Part shown: in pieces, positions 17,353 through 26,854 of the stretch
Layout: each line of letters opens with the position of its first letter
Position numbering within the stretch: the stretch's first letter is position 1
Assembly: GCA_964384025.1 (NCBI GenBank)
Contig: CAYLJJ010000002.1
Location: 124,001 to 188,000 of the forward strand
Reading direction: 5' to 3'
DNA from: CAYLJJ01 sp964384025
Lineage (GTDB): Bacteria > Myxococcota_A > Bradymonadia > UBA7976 > UBA1532
Length of the DNA: 64,000 nucleotides
Position numbers and translations under genes: made by a program
Notes under the pieces: model-generated
Database searches by the model: none
Seen by the model: only the letters and a program-made list of their open reading frames with translations
Told to the model about the DNA's origin: nothing

Positions 17353-18102
17353 ATGCGCTCTATCCCTCTTATCTGCATCGCCAACGCGCTGCTTCTATCG
17401 CTACTCCCTCTTAGGGCTCAGGCAGCCTCTTTTGAAGAGAGCCGTGATCAAGGCACCCTCTATTTCAAGAAGGGGCACTTCAAGCTGGCTAAGCTCAAGT
17501 TAGACGGTGCGTATCGAACCCCTCAGGGAAAGCAGGACTTTCGCACGCTCTATTATCGAGGGCGCAGCGCTCAAAAACTGCTCCTCTTGGAGACCGCCTT
17601 TGAGATGGCCAAAGCGGCGGGTAAGCTCCCTGAGCTGAGCAAAAAAATGAAGTCTAAACTCTTAGAATTTCAAGGTGAACTCGACGATTTCTATGGCCCT
17701 GTCTATATCAAGCCAGCCAAGGGAGAGACCAACAGTAAAGGGCGCATCTTTCTAGAGTCTAAGACGGGGATCATCAACCGCCAGAAGAAACGGGTCTTTC
17801 TCTCTATTCGAGAGCGCTTTCGCGCTCTGGAGGTCAGCCTGCCTCTGCGTATCTATCTGCCCTATGGGGACTATCTGGCCAACAACATTCCCTTCACCAT
17901 CGCTCGTGGTGAAAAGGAGCCTGTGGTCAATGCCTTCCTACAGATCATTGTTGTCCCCAAGGAGAGCAAGCTCTGGTGGTATGTGGGGATCGGCGGCGCC
18001 ACCGCTGTTGCCGCTGGCTTGGGCGCTTTTCTACTCCTCAATCAAGATGATGCAAAAGTTGAAGATCGACTTATACCCAGGCTCCCGCAGGAGGAAAGAT
18101 GA
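17353..18102 (+). CDS. Secreted protein with C-terminal membrane anchor, TPR-like
   Basis: This 249-residue protein has a Sec signal peptide (about 1-24, ending in AQAA). A helical segment of about 28-110 contains YFKKGHFKLAKLKLDGAY and a YYRGRSAQ stretch, which reads like one or two tetratricopeptide helices. A basic beta-rich middle region follows. A single strong hydrophobic helix at about 208-228 (WWYVGIGGATAVAAGLGAFL) is followed by a short charged tail. It is probably a periplasmic protein held in the inner membrane by its C-terminus. The stop overlaps the start of the giant MopE-motif lipoprotein (ATGA), so the two are made together and the protein may assist its export or anchoring; that link is inference. 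No specific family was recognised. Confidence 0.75.
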   Translation: MRSIPLICIANALLLSLLPLRAQAASFEESRDQGTLYFKKGHFKLAKLKLDGAYRTPQGKQDFRTLYYRGRSAQKLLLLETAFEMAKAAGKLPELSKKMKSKLLEFQGELDDFYGPVYIKPAKGETNSKGRIFLESKTGIINRQKKRVFLSIRERFRALEVSLPLRIYLPYGDYLANNIPFTIARGEKEPVVNAFLQIIVVPKESKLWWYVGIGGATAVAAGLGAFLLLNQDDAKVEDRLIPRLPQEER

Positions 18103-21100
18103 TGATAAAGAGATCTCCAAAGTTCCTCTTGCTGCTCTCAGGTCTGCTCCCCTTAAGCGCCTGTGATGAGAGCGTTAAGTATGAAGATCGAACACTGAAC
18201 ATCAGTCTGAACGCTTGTTTGGGAGATAGAGAAGCCTCTGAAGAGGGCCTCGCCAGCACCTGCCGAACACGCTTGGATCAGCGCGTGGCCGCCTCTGAGA
18301 GCAACGCCTGTTTGCTGATCAGAAGGACAGAGGAGGGCAGCGAAGTGCACCCTCTACCGCTGCGCTGGCAAGAGGGTCGGATGTCCTTCTTGGAGCAGGG
18401 TGAGCTGCCCCTGGCTGTAGGCCAGGAGATCGAGGCGGAGCTTTACCTCTTCAGCGCTGAGGAGGAGGCGGGGAGTTGCACCAGGGGCTTGGCCTTTGGA
18501 AGCGCTTGTGAGACCACGACAGGCTGCCTACTCAAGCTGATCCAAACGCCCAGTTCCATCGGAGAGAAGGGCCTTGAGTTTGACTTTGGAGGCGATAGTG
18601 GAGCTTGCCGTACCGAAGGCCCTCTGGACTCTGAGGAGGAGGCGGAGATCTGCGATGGCGCTGACAATGACTGTGATGGAGAGATCGATGAGGGTGAGCC
18701 AGGTGCCGGTGAAGCTTGTGACAGCGGCGCCTTGGGCATCTGTCAACCTGGGATTCAGACCTGCGTAGAGGGCACGATCCGCTGTGACAGCCTGAGCGGA
18801 CCTGAGCAGGAGATCTGTGGAGATGGCTTGGATAATGATTGTGATGGAGAGCTGGATGAGGAGATCGGCTGGCGACCCAACCCTGAGGCGGAGACCATCT
18901 TCATCGGCCAGCCCTGTGAGCAGGGGCAGGGGCTTTGCCGAGCCTCTGGAACGGTGGTCTGCAACCCAGAAAATCCAAGAGAGGGGCTCTGTGATGCTCA
19001 GCCAGGAGAGGCTGATGTGGAGATCTGTGACGCCCTAGACAATGACTGTGATGGAGAGACTGATGAGGGCTTTGAGTTGGGGATGCCCTGTACCGTGGGG
19101 CAGGGAGAGTGTCGTCGAGAGGGGCTGAGCATCTGTGAAAACGGGGGGATGGGTTGTAATGCTCAGAGCGGAGAGATGAGCCCAGAGATCTGCGATGGGA
19201 AGGACAATGATTGTGATGGTCTAGAAGATGAAGATTTCCCAGAGCTTTCTCAAAGCTGTTCGCTGGGTGTAGGTGCCTGTCTTCGTGAGGGGACCTTTGC
19301 CTGCAGAGCCGACAATCTGGGGAGTGAATGTAACGCCCGGACTGGATCTCCTGCCCAGGAGATCTGCGGAGATGAGCTGGACAATGACTGTGATGGGGAG
19401 ACTGACGAGGACTTCCGGGAGTTGGGGCAAGCTTGTGAAGTGGGTATCGGTGAGTGTAAGCGCCATGGGGTACGGATCTGTGACCCCAACCTCCTCACCC
19501 GGATGCGTTGTAGCGTTGACGCTGCAGAACCGGGCGTGGATGACAACTGTGATGGCTTAGATGATGACTGTGATGAGGAGCTTGATGAGCACTATGAGTC
19601 CAGCACAGTTGAGTGTGGCGAGGGAGCTTGTGGCGCTGTCGGTCAGCTGATCTGTCGAGGGGGAGAGGAGCAGAGCACCTGTCGAAGTGGAGAACCCGCA
19701 GAAGATGACGCCAACTGTGATGATATCGATGATGATTGTGATGGAGAGCTGAACGAAGATTGGATCATCCTACCTACCGCCTGTGGTGTGGGCGCCTGTG
19801 CTGCTGCTGGGCGCTTGGTCTGTGTTCGAGGAGAGACTCGGGACACCTGCCAGGAGGGAGAGCCTGCTGTTGACGATTCAAACTGTGATGGCCGAGATGA
19901 TGACTGTAATGGTGAAGTGGACGAGGAGTTCCAGGGCCAGGCGACAGAGTGTGGGGTGGGGGCCTGCTGGGCCACAGGGCATACACGCTGTGAAGAAGCT
20001 CAGATTTTAGACAGCTGCCAACCTGAGGAGCCCGCCGTTGATGACGCCACTTGCGACCTCATCGATGACGACTGCGATGGAGATATGAATGAGGATTGGG
20101 AGATTTTACCAACGCAGTGCGGCATCCAGGCCTGCGCTTCTACGGGAAGCTTGATCTGCGTTCAGGGCGAAGTTCAAGACACATGTCATCCTCGAGAGCC
20201 TGCCGCTGATGACGCCAACTGCGATGGTGTTGATGATGATTGCGACGAGATATTTGATGAAGATTTCCTGAGCCAGGCGACGAGCTGTGGTGTGGGCGCC
20301 TGCGCCGCCACCGGCCGTACAGAGTGCTGCCATACAGAAGAGTGTGGTGGTGCGCAGATCATAGACACCTGCACAGCTGAAGAGCCCATCAGCGCTGATG
20401 ATGCTACCTGTGACGCCATCGACGATAACTGTAATGGCAACTTTGATGAGGACTTCTCCAGTCAGGAGACAGAGTGTGGGCGGGGAGAGTGTCATGCTCA
20501 GGGCCTCACCTTCTGTGTACAGGGGGTGGTACAGGACAGCTGTGTACCTGAGCACCCCGCTGCTGATGACGCCAGCTGTGATGGTCGCGATGATGACTGC
20601 GATGGGGAGTTTGACGAAGACTTCTTAAGCCAAGAGACCCGCTGTGGTGTGGGCGCCTGTGCTGCGACAGGCCAAACCGAGTGTATCGACGCGCAGATCA
20701 TAGACAGCTGCGTTCCGGGAGAGCCTGCTCTTGACGATGTGACCTGTGATGCCATCGACGATAACTGCAATGGCAGCTTTGATGAGGGCTTCTCGAGCCA
20801 GGAGACGGAGTGTGGGCGGGGAGAGTGTCATGCTCTGGGCCGCACCTTCTGTGTCCAGGGTGAGGTGCAAGACAGCTGCGCACCCAGGCTCCCTGCCGAG
20901 GGGGACGCCAGCTGCGACGGTCGAGATGATGATTGTGATGGCAGCTTTGATGAAGACTTTCTTGGCAACGCCACCGAGTGTGGCGTGGGCGCTTGTGCAG
21001 CGGGGGGGCAGATCCTCTGTGTTGAAGGGAGACTCCAAGACAGCTGCACACCGAGGCCGCCTGCCGCCGATGATGTCAGCTGTGATGGCGTCGATGATGA

Positions 21101-23984
21101 TTGTGATGCATTGATCGACGAGGATTTTCAGCGGGTGGTTGTCCAATGTGGTGAGGGATCCTGTGGAGACTCAGGAGAGACCATCTGTATCAACGGCCAG
21201 GAGGAGGACACTTGCGCGCCAGGGACTCCTGCGCTCAATGACGCCAGCTGCGACGGTGTTGACGATGACTGTGATGGAGTGACGGATGAGGATTACCTCC
21301 CACAGGAGACTCAATGCGGCGTTGGTGCTTGCGCCTCTACAGGCTTGCTGAGCTGCGTCAATGGCGCTGAGCAGGACAGCTGTATCGCTGGAGATCCTGC
21401 TCCAGACGACGCCAGTTGTGATGGTGTAGATGATGATTGTGATGGCCGCTTCGATGAGAACTACCGCTCTTTGGAGACCCAGTGCGGCCAGGGAGAATGT
21501 CTGTCTCAAGGTCGTACCTTCTGTATCCAGGGGGTGGTGGAGGACAGCTGTGAAGAGGGGCAGGTGGCCCCCAACGATCCTACTTGCGATGGTCGGGATG
21601 ATGACTGTGATGGCCGCTTCGATGAGGACTATATCAGACAGGAGCCTCAGTGTGGGATTGGCGCCTGCGTCAGCACAGGGCGTACACGTTGCCAAGGTGG
21701 CCGTATCCTAGACTCCTGCCGACCTCTTCATCCTGCGGACGATGACGCCACCTGCGACAACATCGATGATGACTGTGACGGGATCCGCGACGAGAACTTC
21801 CTCTTTCAGGAGACAGAATGTGGTCGAGGAGAGTGTCTCGCCCAGGGCCGCACCTTCTGCGTCCAGGGGGTCTTGACCGACAGCTGTGTGCCTGGAGAGC
21901 CCGCCGGTGATGATCCCAGCTGTGATGGTCGAGATGATGACTGCGATGGAGAGGATGATGAAGATTATCTGAGCCAGGGCACCGAGTGTGGTGTGGGTGA
22001 CTGCTTCGCTGAGGGGGTCACTCTCTGTGTCGCTGGAGAGATCCAAGACAGCTGTACGCCTGGGGATCCCGCCAATGATGATGCCACCTGTGATGGTATC
22101 GATGATGACTGCGATGCGCTCACAGATGAGGATTTTGTTCGTGAGCCGGTGGTCTGCGGTGAGGGCTCCTGTGGAGACTCGGGAGAGACCATCTGCATTA
22201 ACGGTGGGGAAGAGAACACCTGCGCACCGGGAGAAGCCGCTGGGGATGATGCCACCTGCGATGGTGTCGATGATGATTGTGATGGGGTGACCGATGAGGA
22301 CTATACCCCACAACGAACTCAGTGTGGTGTAGGGATCTGCGTCTCTACCGGATGGCTGAGCTGTGTTGGTGGCGTAGAGCAGGACAGCTGCGTTACTGGA
22401 GATCCCGCGATTAATGATGCCAATTGCAACACTGTAGATGATGATTGTAATGGTGAAGTTGATGAAGACTATCCAGTTGAAGCAACCAGCTGTGGTGTTG
22501 GCCCTTGTGCGGCTGTTGGATTATTGACCTGTGATAATGGTGCAATCACCGATTCCTGCACTCCAGGAGTTCCTGCTAATAGTGATGCCAGCTGTAATGG
22601 AAACGATGACAATTGCAATGGGGCTGTAGATGAGGAGTACCTTGGCGAAGAGACCGTTTGTGGTATTGGTGAGTGTATAAGAACGGGCCGGATTTTTTGT
22701 GTTAATGGGAGCGAACAAGATTCTTGTGTAGAAGGAATTCCAGGGAACGATAATAATTGCGATGGACGCGATAATGATTGTGATGGAGAGATTGATGAAC
22801 ATTATCTCGTCCAGCAAACAGAGTGCGGTATAGGCCCCTGTATTTCTCAAGGACATACGCGCTGTGTAAATGGAACAGTTGAAGATGATTGTATCCCTGG
22901 AGTGCCGCCAGGAGAAGACACGAACTGTGATAATATAGACAATGACTGCGATGGTACTGTTGATGATGATTATGTTCGAGTCGTCATCGAATGTGGTGAA
23001 GGATCTTGTGGAGAGGCTGGAGAAATAATATGTGTCAATGGACAGGAATACAACACATGTCAGCCAGGAGAGCCTGCTGCCGATGACAGCACATGTGATG
23101 GGATTGACGATGACTGTGACGGGGAGACAGACGAAGACTATGTAAGACAGAACACATCATGTGGAATTGGTCTATGTGTCTCTCAAGGGACTCTGAAATG
23201 CGTAAATGGCGCAGAGCATGACAGCTGTGTTCCTGGTAATGGGGCTGTAGATGATTCAACCTGCGATGATATTGATGATGACTGTGATGGGCAAAGCGAT
23301 GAAGAGTACTCCCCTCCAGTGACAAACTGTGGTGTAGGAGCCTGCGCCGCACAGGGCCTCCTCAATTGTCAGAATGGAGTTGAAGTAGATACTTGCAGTC
23401 CGGGCGTGGCGGGAGACGAACTCTGTGGAAACCTATCGGATGATGATTGTGATGGAGAGGTAGATGAGGGTTTCCCCAATCTGGAGCAGGACTGCATTGT
23501 GGGTCAGGGAGAGTGTGAAGAGGCAGGGATCTTGGTCTGTACCGCAGATGGTCTCAACACCACCTGTAGCGTGAGCCCTACCGAGCCCCAAAATGAGATC
23601 TGCGATGGTTTGGACAATGACTGTGATGGGGATGTGGATGAAGAAAACCCAGGCGGTGGCGCACCCTGTAGCATGGGGGAGCAAGGGGTCTGCGACACTG
23701 GGCTGATTGAGTGTATTGGCGGAGCTCCCGCCTGTGTTCAAATCCAGGGAGCTGAAGCGGAGATCTGCGATGGTTTGGACAATGATTGCGATGGGGATAC
23801 GGATGAAGAGCTGGGGCAGAGCACCTGTGGTCTGGGGATCTGTGAGAACACTGTAGATAATTGTCTATTGGGAGAGGAGCAGCTCTGTGAGCCCTTAGAT
23901 CTCGCTGTCGCTGAGATCTGTGATGATGGATTGGATAATAACTGTGACGGTGATGTAGACGCAGCGGACGCTGGCTGCCCCTAA
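18099..23984 (+). CDS. Giant lipoprotein with about 32 MopE-like metal-binding motifs
   Basis: This is a 1961-residue lipoprotein with a signal ending in LLPLSAC (Cys22). Residues of about 25-170 form a small unique domain. The rest is a string of units built round the motif CDGxDDDCDGxxDE; I count 32 motifs by eye. The first five and last four are of the EICDGLDNDCDG type. The middle ones are units of about 47 residues in which the motif is followed by TxCGVGACxxxG and DSCxPGEPAxDD. This is the family annotated as putative metal-binding motif or MopE-type; the Asp ladder and paired Cys suggest calcium plus disulfide stabilisation. A copper role is established only for authentic MopE and cannot be claimed here. 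The stretch near 22.4-23.35 kb is clearly AT-richer than its surroundings. Confidence 0.85.
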   Translation: MMIKRSPKFLLLLSGLLPLSACDESVKYEDRTLNISLNACLGDREASEEGLASTCRTRLDQRVAASESNACLLIRRTEEGSEVHPLPLRWQEGRMSFLEQGELPLAVGQEIEAELYLFSAEEEAGSCTRGLAFGSACETTTGCLLKLIQTPSSIGEKGLEFDFGGDSGACRTEGPLDSEEEAEICDGADNDCDGEIDEGEPGAGEACDSGALGICQPGIQTCVEGTIRCDSLSGPEQEICGDGLDNDCDGELDEEIGWRPNPEAETIFIGQPCEQGQGLCRASGTVVCNPENPREGLCDAQPGEADVEICDALDNDCDGETDEGFELGMPCTVGQGECRREGLSICENGGMGCNAQSGEMSPEICDGKDNDCDGLEDEDFPELSQSCSLGVGACLREGTFACRADNLGSECNARTGSPAQEICGDELDNDCDGETDEDFRELGQACEVGIGECKRHGVRICDPNLLTRMRCSVDAAEPGVDDNCDGLDDDCDEELDEHYESSTVECGEGACGAVGQLICRGGEEQSTCRSGEPAEDDANCDDIDDDCDGELNEDWIILPTACGVGACAAAGRLVCVRGETRDTCQEGEPAVDDSNCDGRDDDCNGEVDEEFQGQATECGVGACWATGHTRCEEAQILDSCQPEEPAVDDATCDLIDDDCDGDMNEDWEILPTQCGIQACASTGSLICVQGEVQDTCHPREPAADDANCDGVDDDCDEIFDEDFLSQATSCGVGACAATGRTECCHTEECGGAQIIDTCTAEEPISADDATCDAIDDNCNGNFDEDFSSQETECGRGECHAQGLTFCVQGVVQDSCVPEHPAADDASCDGRDDDCDGEFDEDFLSQETRCGVGACAATGQTECIDAQIIDSCVPGEPALDDVTCDAIDDNCNGSFDEGFSSQETECGRGECHALGRTFCVQGEVQDSCAPRLPAEGDASCDGRDDDCDGSFDEDFLGNATECGVGACAAGGQILCVEGRLQDSCTPRPPAADDVSCDGVDDDCDALIDEDFQRVVVQCGEGSCGDSGETICINGQEEDTCAPGTPALNDASCDGVDDDCDGVTDEDYLPQETQCGVGACASTGLLSCVNGAEQDSCIAGDPAPDDASCDGVDDDCDGRFDENYRSLETQCGQGECLSQGRTFCIQGVVEDSCEEGQVAPNDPTCDGRDDDCDGRFDEDYIRQEPQCGIGACVSTGRTRCQGGRILDSCRPLHPADDDATCDNIDDDCDGIRDENFLFQETECGRGECLAQGRTFCVQGVLTDSCVPGEPAGDDPSCDGRDDDCDGEDDEDYLSQGTECGVGDCFAEGVTLCVAGEIQDSCTPGDPANDDATCDGIDDDCDALTDEDFVREPVVCGEGSCGDSGETICINGGEENTCAPGEAAGDDATCDGVDDDCDGVTDEDYTPQRTQCGVGICVSTGWLSCVGGVEQDSCVTGDPAINDANCNTVDDDCNGEVDEDYPVEATSCGVGPCAAVGLLTCDNGAITDSCTPGVPANSDASCNGNDDNCNGAVDEEYLGEETVCGIGECIRTGRIFCVNGSEQDSCVEGIPGNDNNCDGRDNDCDGEIDEHYLVQQTECGIGPCISQGHTRCVNGTVEDDCIPGVPPGEDTNCDNIDNDCDGTVDDDYVRVVIECGEGSCGEAGEIICVNGQEYNTCQPGEPAADDSTCDGIDDDCDGETDEDYVRQNTSCGIGLCVSQGTLKCVNGAEHDSCVPGNGAVDDSTCDDIDDDCDGQSDEEYSPPVTNCGVGACAAQGLLNCQNGVEVDTCSPGVAGDELCGNLSDDDCDGEVDEGFPNLEQDCIVGQGECEEAGILVCTADGLNTTCSVSPTEPQNEICDGLDNDCDGDVDEENPGGGAPCSMGEQGVCDTGLIECIGGAPACVQIQGAEAEICDGLDNDCDGDTDEELGQSTCGLGICENTVDNCLLGEEQLCEPLDLAVAEICDDGLDNNCDGDVDAADAGCP

Positions 23985-24032
23985 GGTCCCGTTGGCCTAT
24001 CCTACTAACGACGATCAGCCAGCAACCCCGAG

Positions 24033-26432
24033 TCAGAGATCACTCAACCAGGGCAGGCGAGCGAGAGCCTCACCAGAGGGATGCAGGAGGAAGGGGTGCT
24101 GAACCAACTCCCCCAGGAGCCGACCCAGAGCAGGCAGCTCAGGGATAACTCGCAAGCTGATCTTCTCAGGAGGCAGCAGTAGACGATAGTCCCCCTCTCC
24201 CAAACCGGCTGCCAAGACCGCCAGATCGATCGCTGTTAGAAAGCCTGCCTCCCGATCAACGAGACCACAGGCCAGGGCATGATCCCCCATCCAGACTCGC
24301 CCAGAAGCCAGGGCCTCCACCTCAGGGAGACCAAGACCCTCTCGGCTCTCAGCCACCCGTTGATGAAAGAGATCATCCAGCGCCTCGATCAGCGAGCGAT
24401 AGGCGATCCGCTCCTCAGGGCTCCAGGGCTTTGAGTGGCTTAGGATGGCGGCGTTGCGCCCTCGAGAGAAGAGCAGATGCTTGACGCCCAGCTTCTTATA
24501 GAGCCCCGAGAGGTTGAACTTGCCACCGAAAACCCCGATGCTCCCTGTGATGGTCTGTGGAGAGACCAGGATCTCTTGAGCTGGGACGGCGGCGTAGTAG
24601 CCCCCAGAGGCGGCTACATCTCCCATACTGACGATCAGGGGCTTCTCCTGAGCTAGGCGGCTCAGCTCCCGCCACATCGTATCTGAGGCGGAGGCGGAGC
24701 CCCCAGGGCTGTCGATCCTCAGGACCACAGCTTTGACTCGGGGATCCTCCCGTAGGCTGCGCAAGGCTTGGAGGAAGCTGTGGGCCCCTGTGGTGCGATG
24801 CCCCAGGGTGGGCTGAGTGAGTGACTCTCCTCCGGTGATCTCGCCCACGATAAAGAGCAAGCCGATCGCGGGCTGGCTGCCCCAGCGTTGATCTCGGGGG
24901 CGCTCCAGCTTGCTCAGCTCCAGGAAGCGCACCGAAGCACCAAAGCGCTCCCGAAAGATCCGGTCAAACTCATCATAGTGGATCAGCTCATCCAGGAGCT
25001 GAGCCTTCTCAGCAGCTTGAACACTATAAGGCCCCCCATCGATGATCGCCTTAACCGTCTCCTCCTTAAGCCCACGCTCGCTCATGATCTCCTGGATGAC
25101 CATCTCATAGAGGTTGTCCAGGATCTGTTCCTCCATACGCGCCGCGTTTTGAGAGGGACCGCTGCGCGTAAACATCTCTGGCGCCGTCTTAAAGCCCCCA
25201 CTGGCGACAAACTCCGCCTGGATCCCCAATGAATCTAGAAGGTCTCGGAGGTACCAAAACTGCCCCTTAACTCCAGTGAGCAGGAGGGCTCCAGCGGGAG
25301 GAGCGTAGATGCGCTCAGCGCGTACCGCGATGCTGTAGTTGCGGGTGTCTCCAAAGGGCAGCCAAGCATAGACCACCTTTCCAGCGTCTCGCAGCGCCTG
25401 GATCGAGCGCCGCAGCTCATGGGCCTGAGCCCAACCCAGATCACCCTCCCCAAAAGTCAGGAGAACCCCATCCACATCCTCTCGTCGGCTCAGATGTCGA
25501 AGATCTTGGAGCAGGGTCAAGAAGGGGGTTGAGGGGGCGCCTCCCAGAAGGGGGGCTGGACCCAACTCCTGACTGGCTCCGATAGAGACCTCCACCACCA
25601 AGGGCGCGCTGCGATAGGGGTCTAAGCTTCCTTCAGAACGATACTCAGCATGGACAGCGAAGCCGTCGCGACCCTCAGGTTTGCTCAGATCAGCGCTGTA
25701 ACCAAAGAAGCCCAGACCCAAGGCGCTGTCCAAAAGTCCCAAGAAGAGACGCTGGACGCCATCATGGTGCTCATAGCGAGCGCTGAGACTCAAGGCGCCC
25801 CAGAGCTGTAGCTTAAAGCCCCCTCCATACCAGGGGGTCTCCATTCCTCCCTCCTCGCTCCGCAAAGAGGCAGAGAGGCTTAGGGCCTCGGTCCCTGGGC
25901 GCAGCGCCAGGGCGAAGTCATAGCCCCGCTGAATCAACCGCCCTTGGTGAAGCGGGCTGCTCAAATCTCGGATGTTGAGCCCCACCGCCAACCAACGGCT
26001 GGGGCGCAGTTGAAAGCCCAAATCCCAGCTCTCCAGGCCATCTAGGAGTGGGTCTTCATCAGCAAAGAAATAGCTCCAATTGAACCCCAGAGAGAGGCTT
26101 GAGCCCAGACGGAGCGCGTGGCCCCAGCCGAACTTAAGGGGGGCGTGCTCCTGAGCACCAGGAGGGTTGAGGAGTTGGAATCCCAGACCCATATGGTAAG
26201 GATCCAAGAGCCCAAAAGCGCCAAAGAAAGCTTGCCCCTGCCCCAAGCGCTGCCGTTTGGCTTCGACGAGGGTAAAGCTCAGCTCCAGCGGATCGGAGAA
26301 GGCCAGCCCAGCGGGGTTGCTCTCCAAGGCCGCCGCGCGCTCCTCTGTGGCGACGTCCCCCTGGGGTTGTAGAACCCCCTGGGTAGGGCGCCAAGCCAGG
26401 AGGAGGGGGAGGAGCATCAGGAGTGAGCGCAT
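24033..26432 (-). CDS. sppA: SppA-type protease IV with N-terminal outer-membrane-barrel-like domain
   Basis: The protein has 799 residues when started at the ATG preceded by GAGG and followed by a signal peptide (MRSLLMLLPLLLAW); the frame is open 46 codons further but that extension lacks signal features. Residues of about 20-280 are alternating amphipathic strands with an ALESNPAGLAF start typical of FadL/PorV-like outer-membrane barrels. Residues of about 300-799 are the tandem SppA domains: the GGFKTAPEMFTRSGPS segment carries the general base near Lys415, and the second domain has DSPGGSASASD and MGDVAASGGYY with the nucleophile near Ser609, 194 residues away as in E. coli SppA. It probably hydrolyses signal or membrane peptides at the envelope. 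The barrel fusion would place it at the outer membrane, which is unusual. Confidence 0.85.
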   Translation of the reverse strand: MRSLLMLLPLLLAWRPTQGVLQPQGDVATEERAAALESNPAGLAFSDPLELSFTLVEAKRQRLGQGQAFFGAFGLLDPYHMGLGFQLLNPPGAQEHAPLKFGWGHALRLGSSLSLGFNWSYFFADEDPLLDGLESWDLGFQLRPSRWLAVGLNIRDLSSPLHQGRLIQRGYDFALALRPGTEALSLSASLRSEEGGMETPWYGGGFKLQLWGALSLSARYEHHDGVQRLFLGLLDSALGLGFFGYSADLSKPEGRDGFAVHAEYRSEGSLDPYRSAPLVVEVSIGASQELGPAPLLGGAPSTPFLTLLQDLRHLSRREDVDGVLLTFGEGDLGWAQAHELRRSIQALRDAGKVVYAWLPFGDTRNYSIAVRAERIYAPPAGALLLTGVKGQFWYLRDLLDSLGIQAEFVASGGFKTAPEMFTRSGPSQNAARMEEQILDNLYEMVIQEIMSERGLKEETVKAIIDGGPYSVQAAEKAQLLDELIHYDEFDRIFRERFGASVRFLELSKLERPRDQRWGSQPAIGLLFIVGEITGGESLTQPTLGHRTTGAHSFLQALRSLREDPRVKAVVLRIDSPGGSASASDTMWRELSRLAQEKPLIVSMGDVAASGGYYAAVPAQEILVSPQTITGSIGVFGGKFNLSGLYKKLGVKHLLFSRGRNAAILSHSKPWSPEERIAYRSLIEALDDLFHQRVAESREGLGLPEVEALASGRVWMGDHALACGLVDREAGFLTAIDLAVLAAGLGEGDYRLLLPPEKISLRVIPELPALGRLLGELVQHPFLLHPSGEALARLPWLSDL

Positions 26433-26854
26433 AGAGACCTCAGAGAGCATGAAGTCGCTCATCTTGGCGATTTTTTCTGAGCTTGGAAAGCGAGCTGGTT
26501 TGAGCATCTCAGGCAGCGCGGTGGAGACACAGGAGCAAAGATCACAGCGTATAGCAGCGATTGACTTCAAAGCCCTTGAGTCCTCGTGTGATCGTCGCCG
26601 CTTGGGGCTCGATCTTCAGCCAGGGCTTTGAGTCGATCTGCTCCAGAACAAACCCGTTACCTCAACCGCAGAGAGGCATATCGGCGCCTTGAGGTTTTGG
26701 CTCTCATCGATAAAGCAGAGCGCTGATCTCAGATCCTCGATCTTGCTCAGGATCGCGTAGTGGTGGAGATCTCTAGGCTCGGCGCTGAGAGGAGAGAACA
26801 CGCAACGTTTGGCGCAGCTTAAGCAGGCGTAGAGTGCTGATAAAGACAGCGAAT
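26433..26854. other. Intergenic region upstream of sppA
   Basis: These 422 bases separate sppA from the sulfatase-fold gene, both on the minus strand. The reading frames here have no ribosome sites, conserved motifs or usual codon pattern. The notable content is a long imperfect inverted repeat listed separately. The sppA promoter must lie here unless the two genes are co-transcribed; no convincing -35/-10 pair was identified. Confidence 0.5.
26563..26634 (-). ncRNA. Candidate structured RNA element (long inverted repeat)
   Basis: GACTTCAAAGCCCT and AGGGCTTTGAGTC are complementary over 13 pairs with a single bulged T, enclosing 45 bases. Inside, GATCG and CGATC (26590-26594, 26610-26614) can form a nested stem. 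The element lies about 130 bases upstream of the sppA start and would be in its leader if transcription starts at or beyond it. There is no adjacent T-run. It could equally be a processing site or protein-binding dyad. Confidence 0.35.

Noticed and set aside
18099..23984. Calling the MopE-motif giant a copper-binding protein
   Set aside because: Only the short motif is shared; copper binding of true MopE depends on features not visible here.
26616..26801. 61-codon minus-strand frame between the sulfatase-fold gene and sppA
   Set aside because: No ribosome site or motif, and it runs into the inverted repeat.
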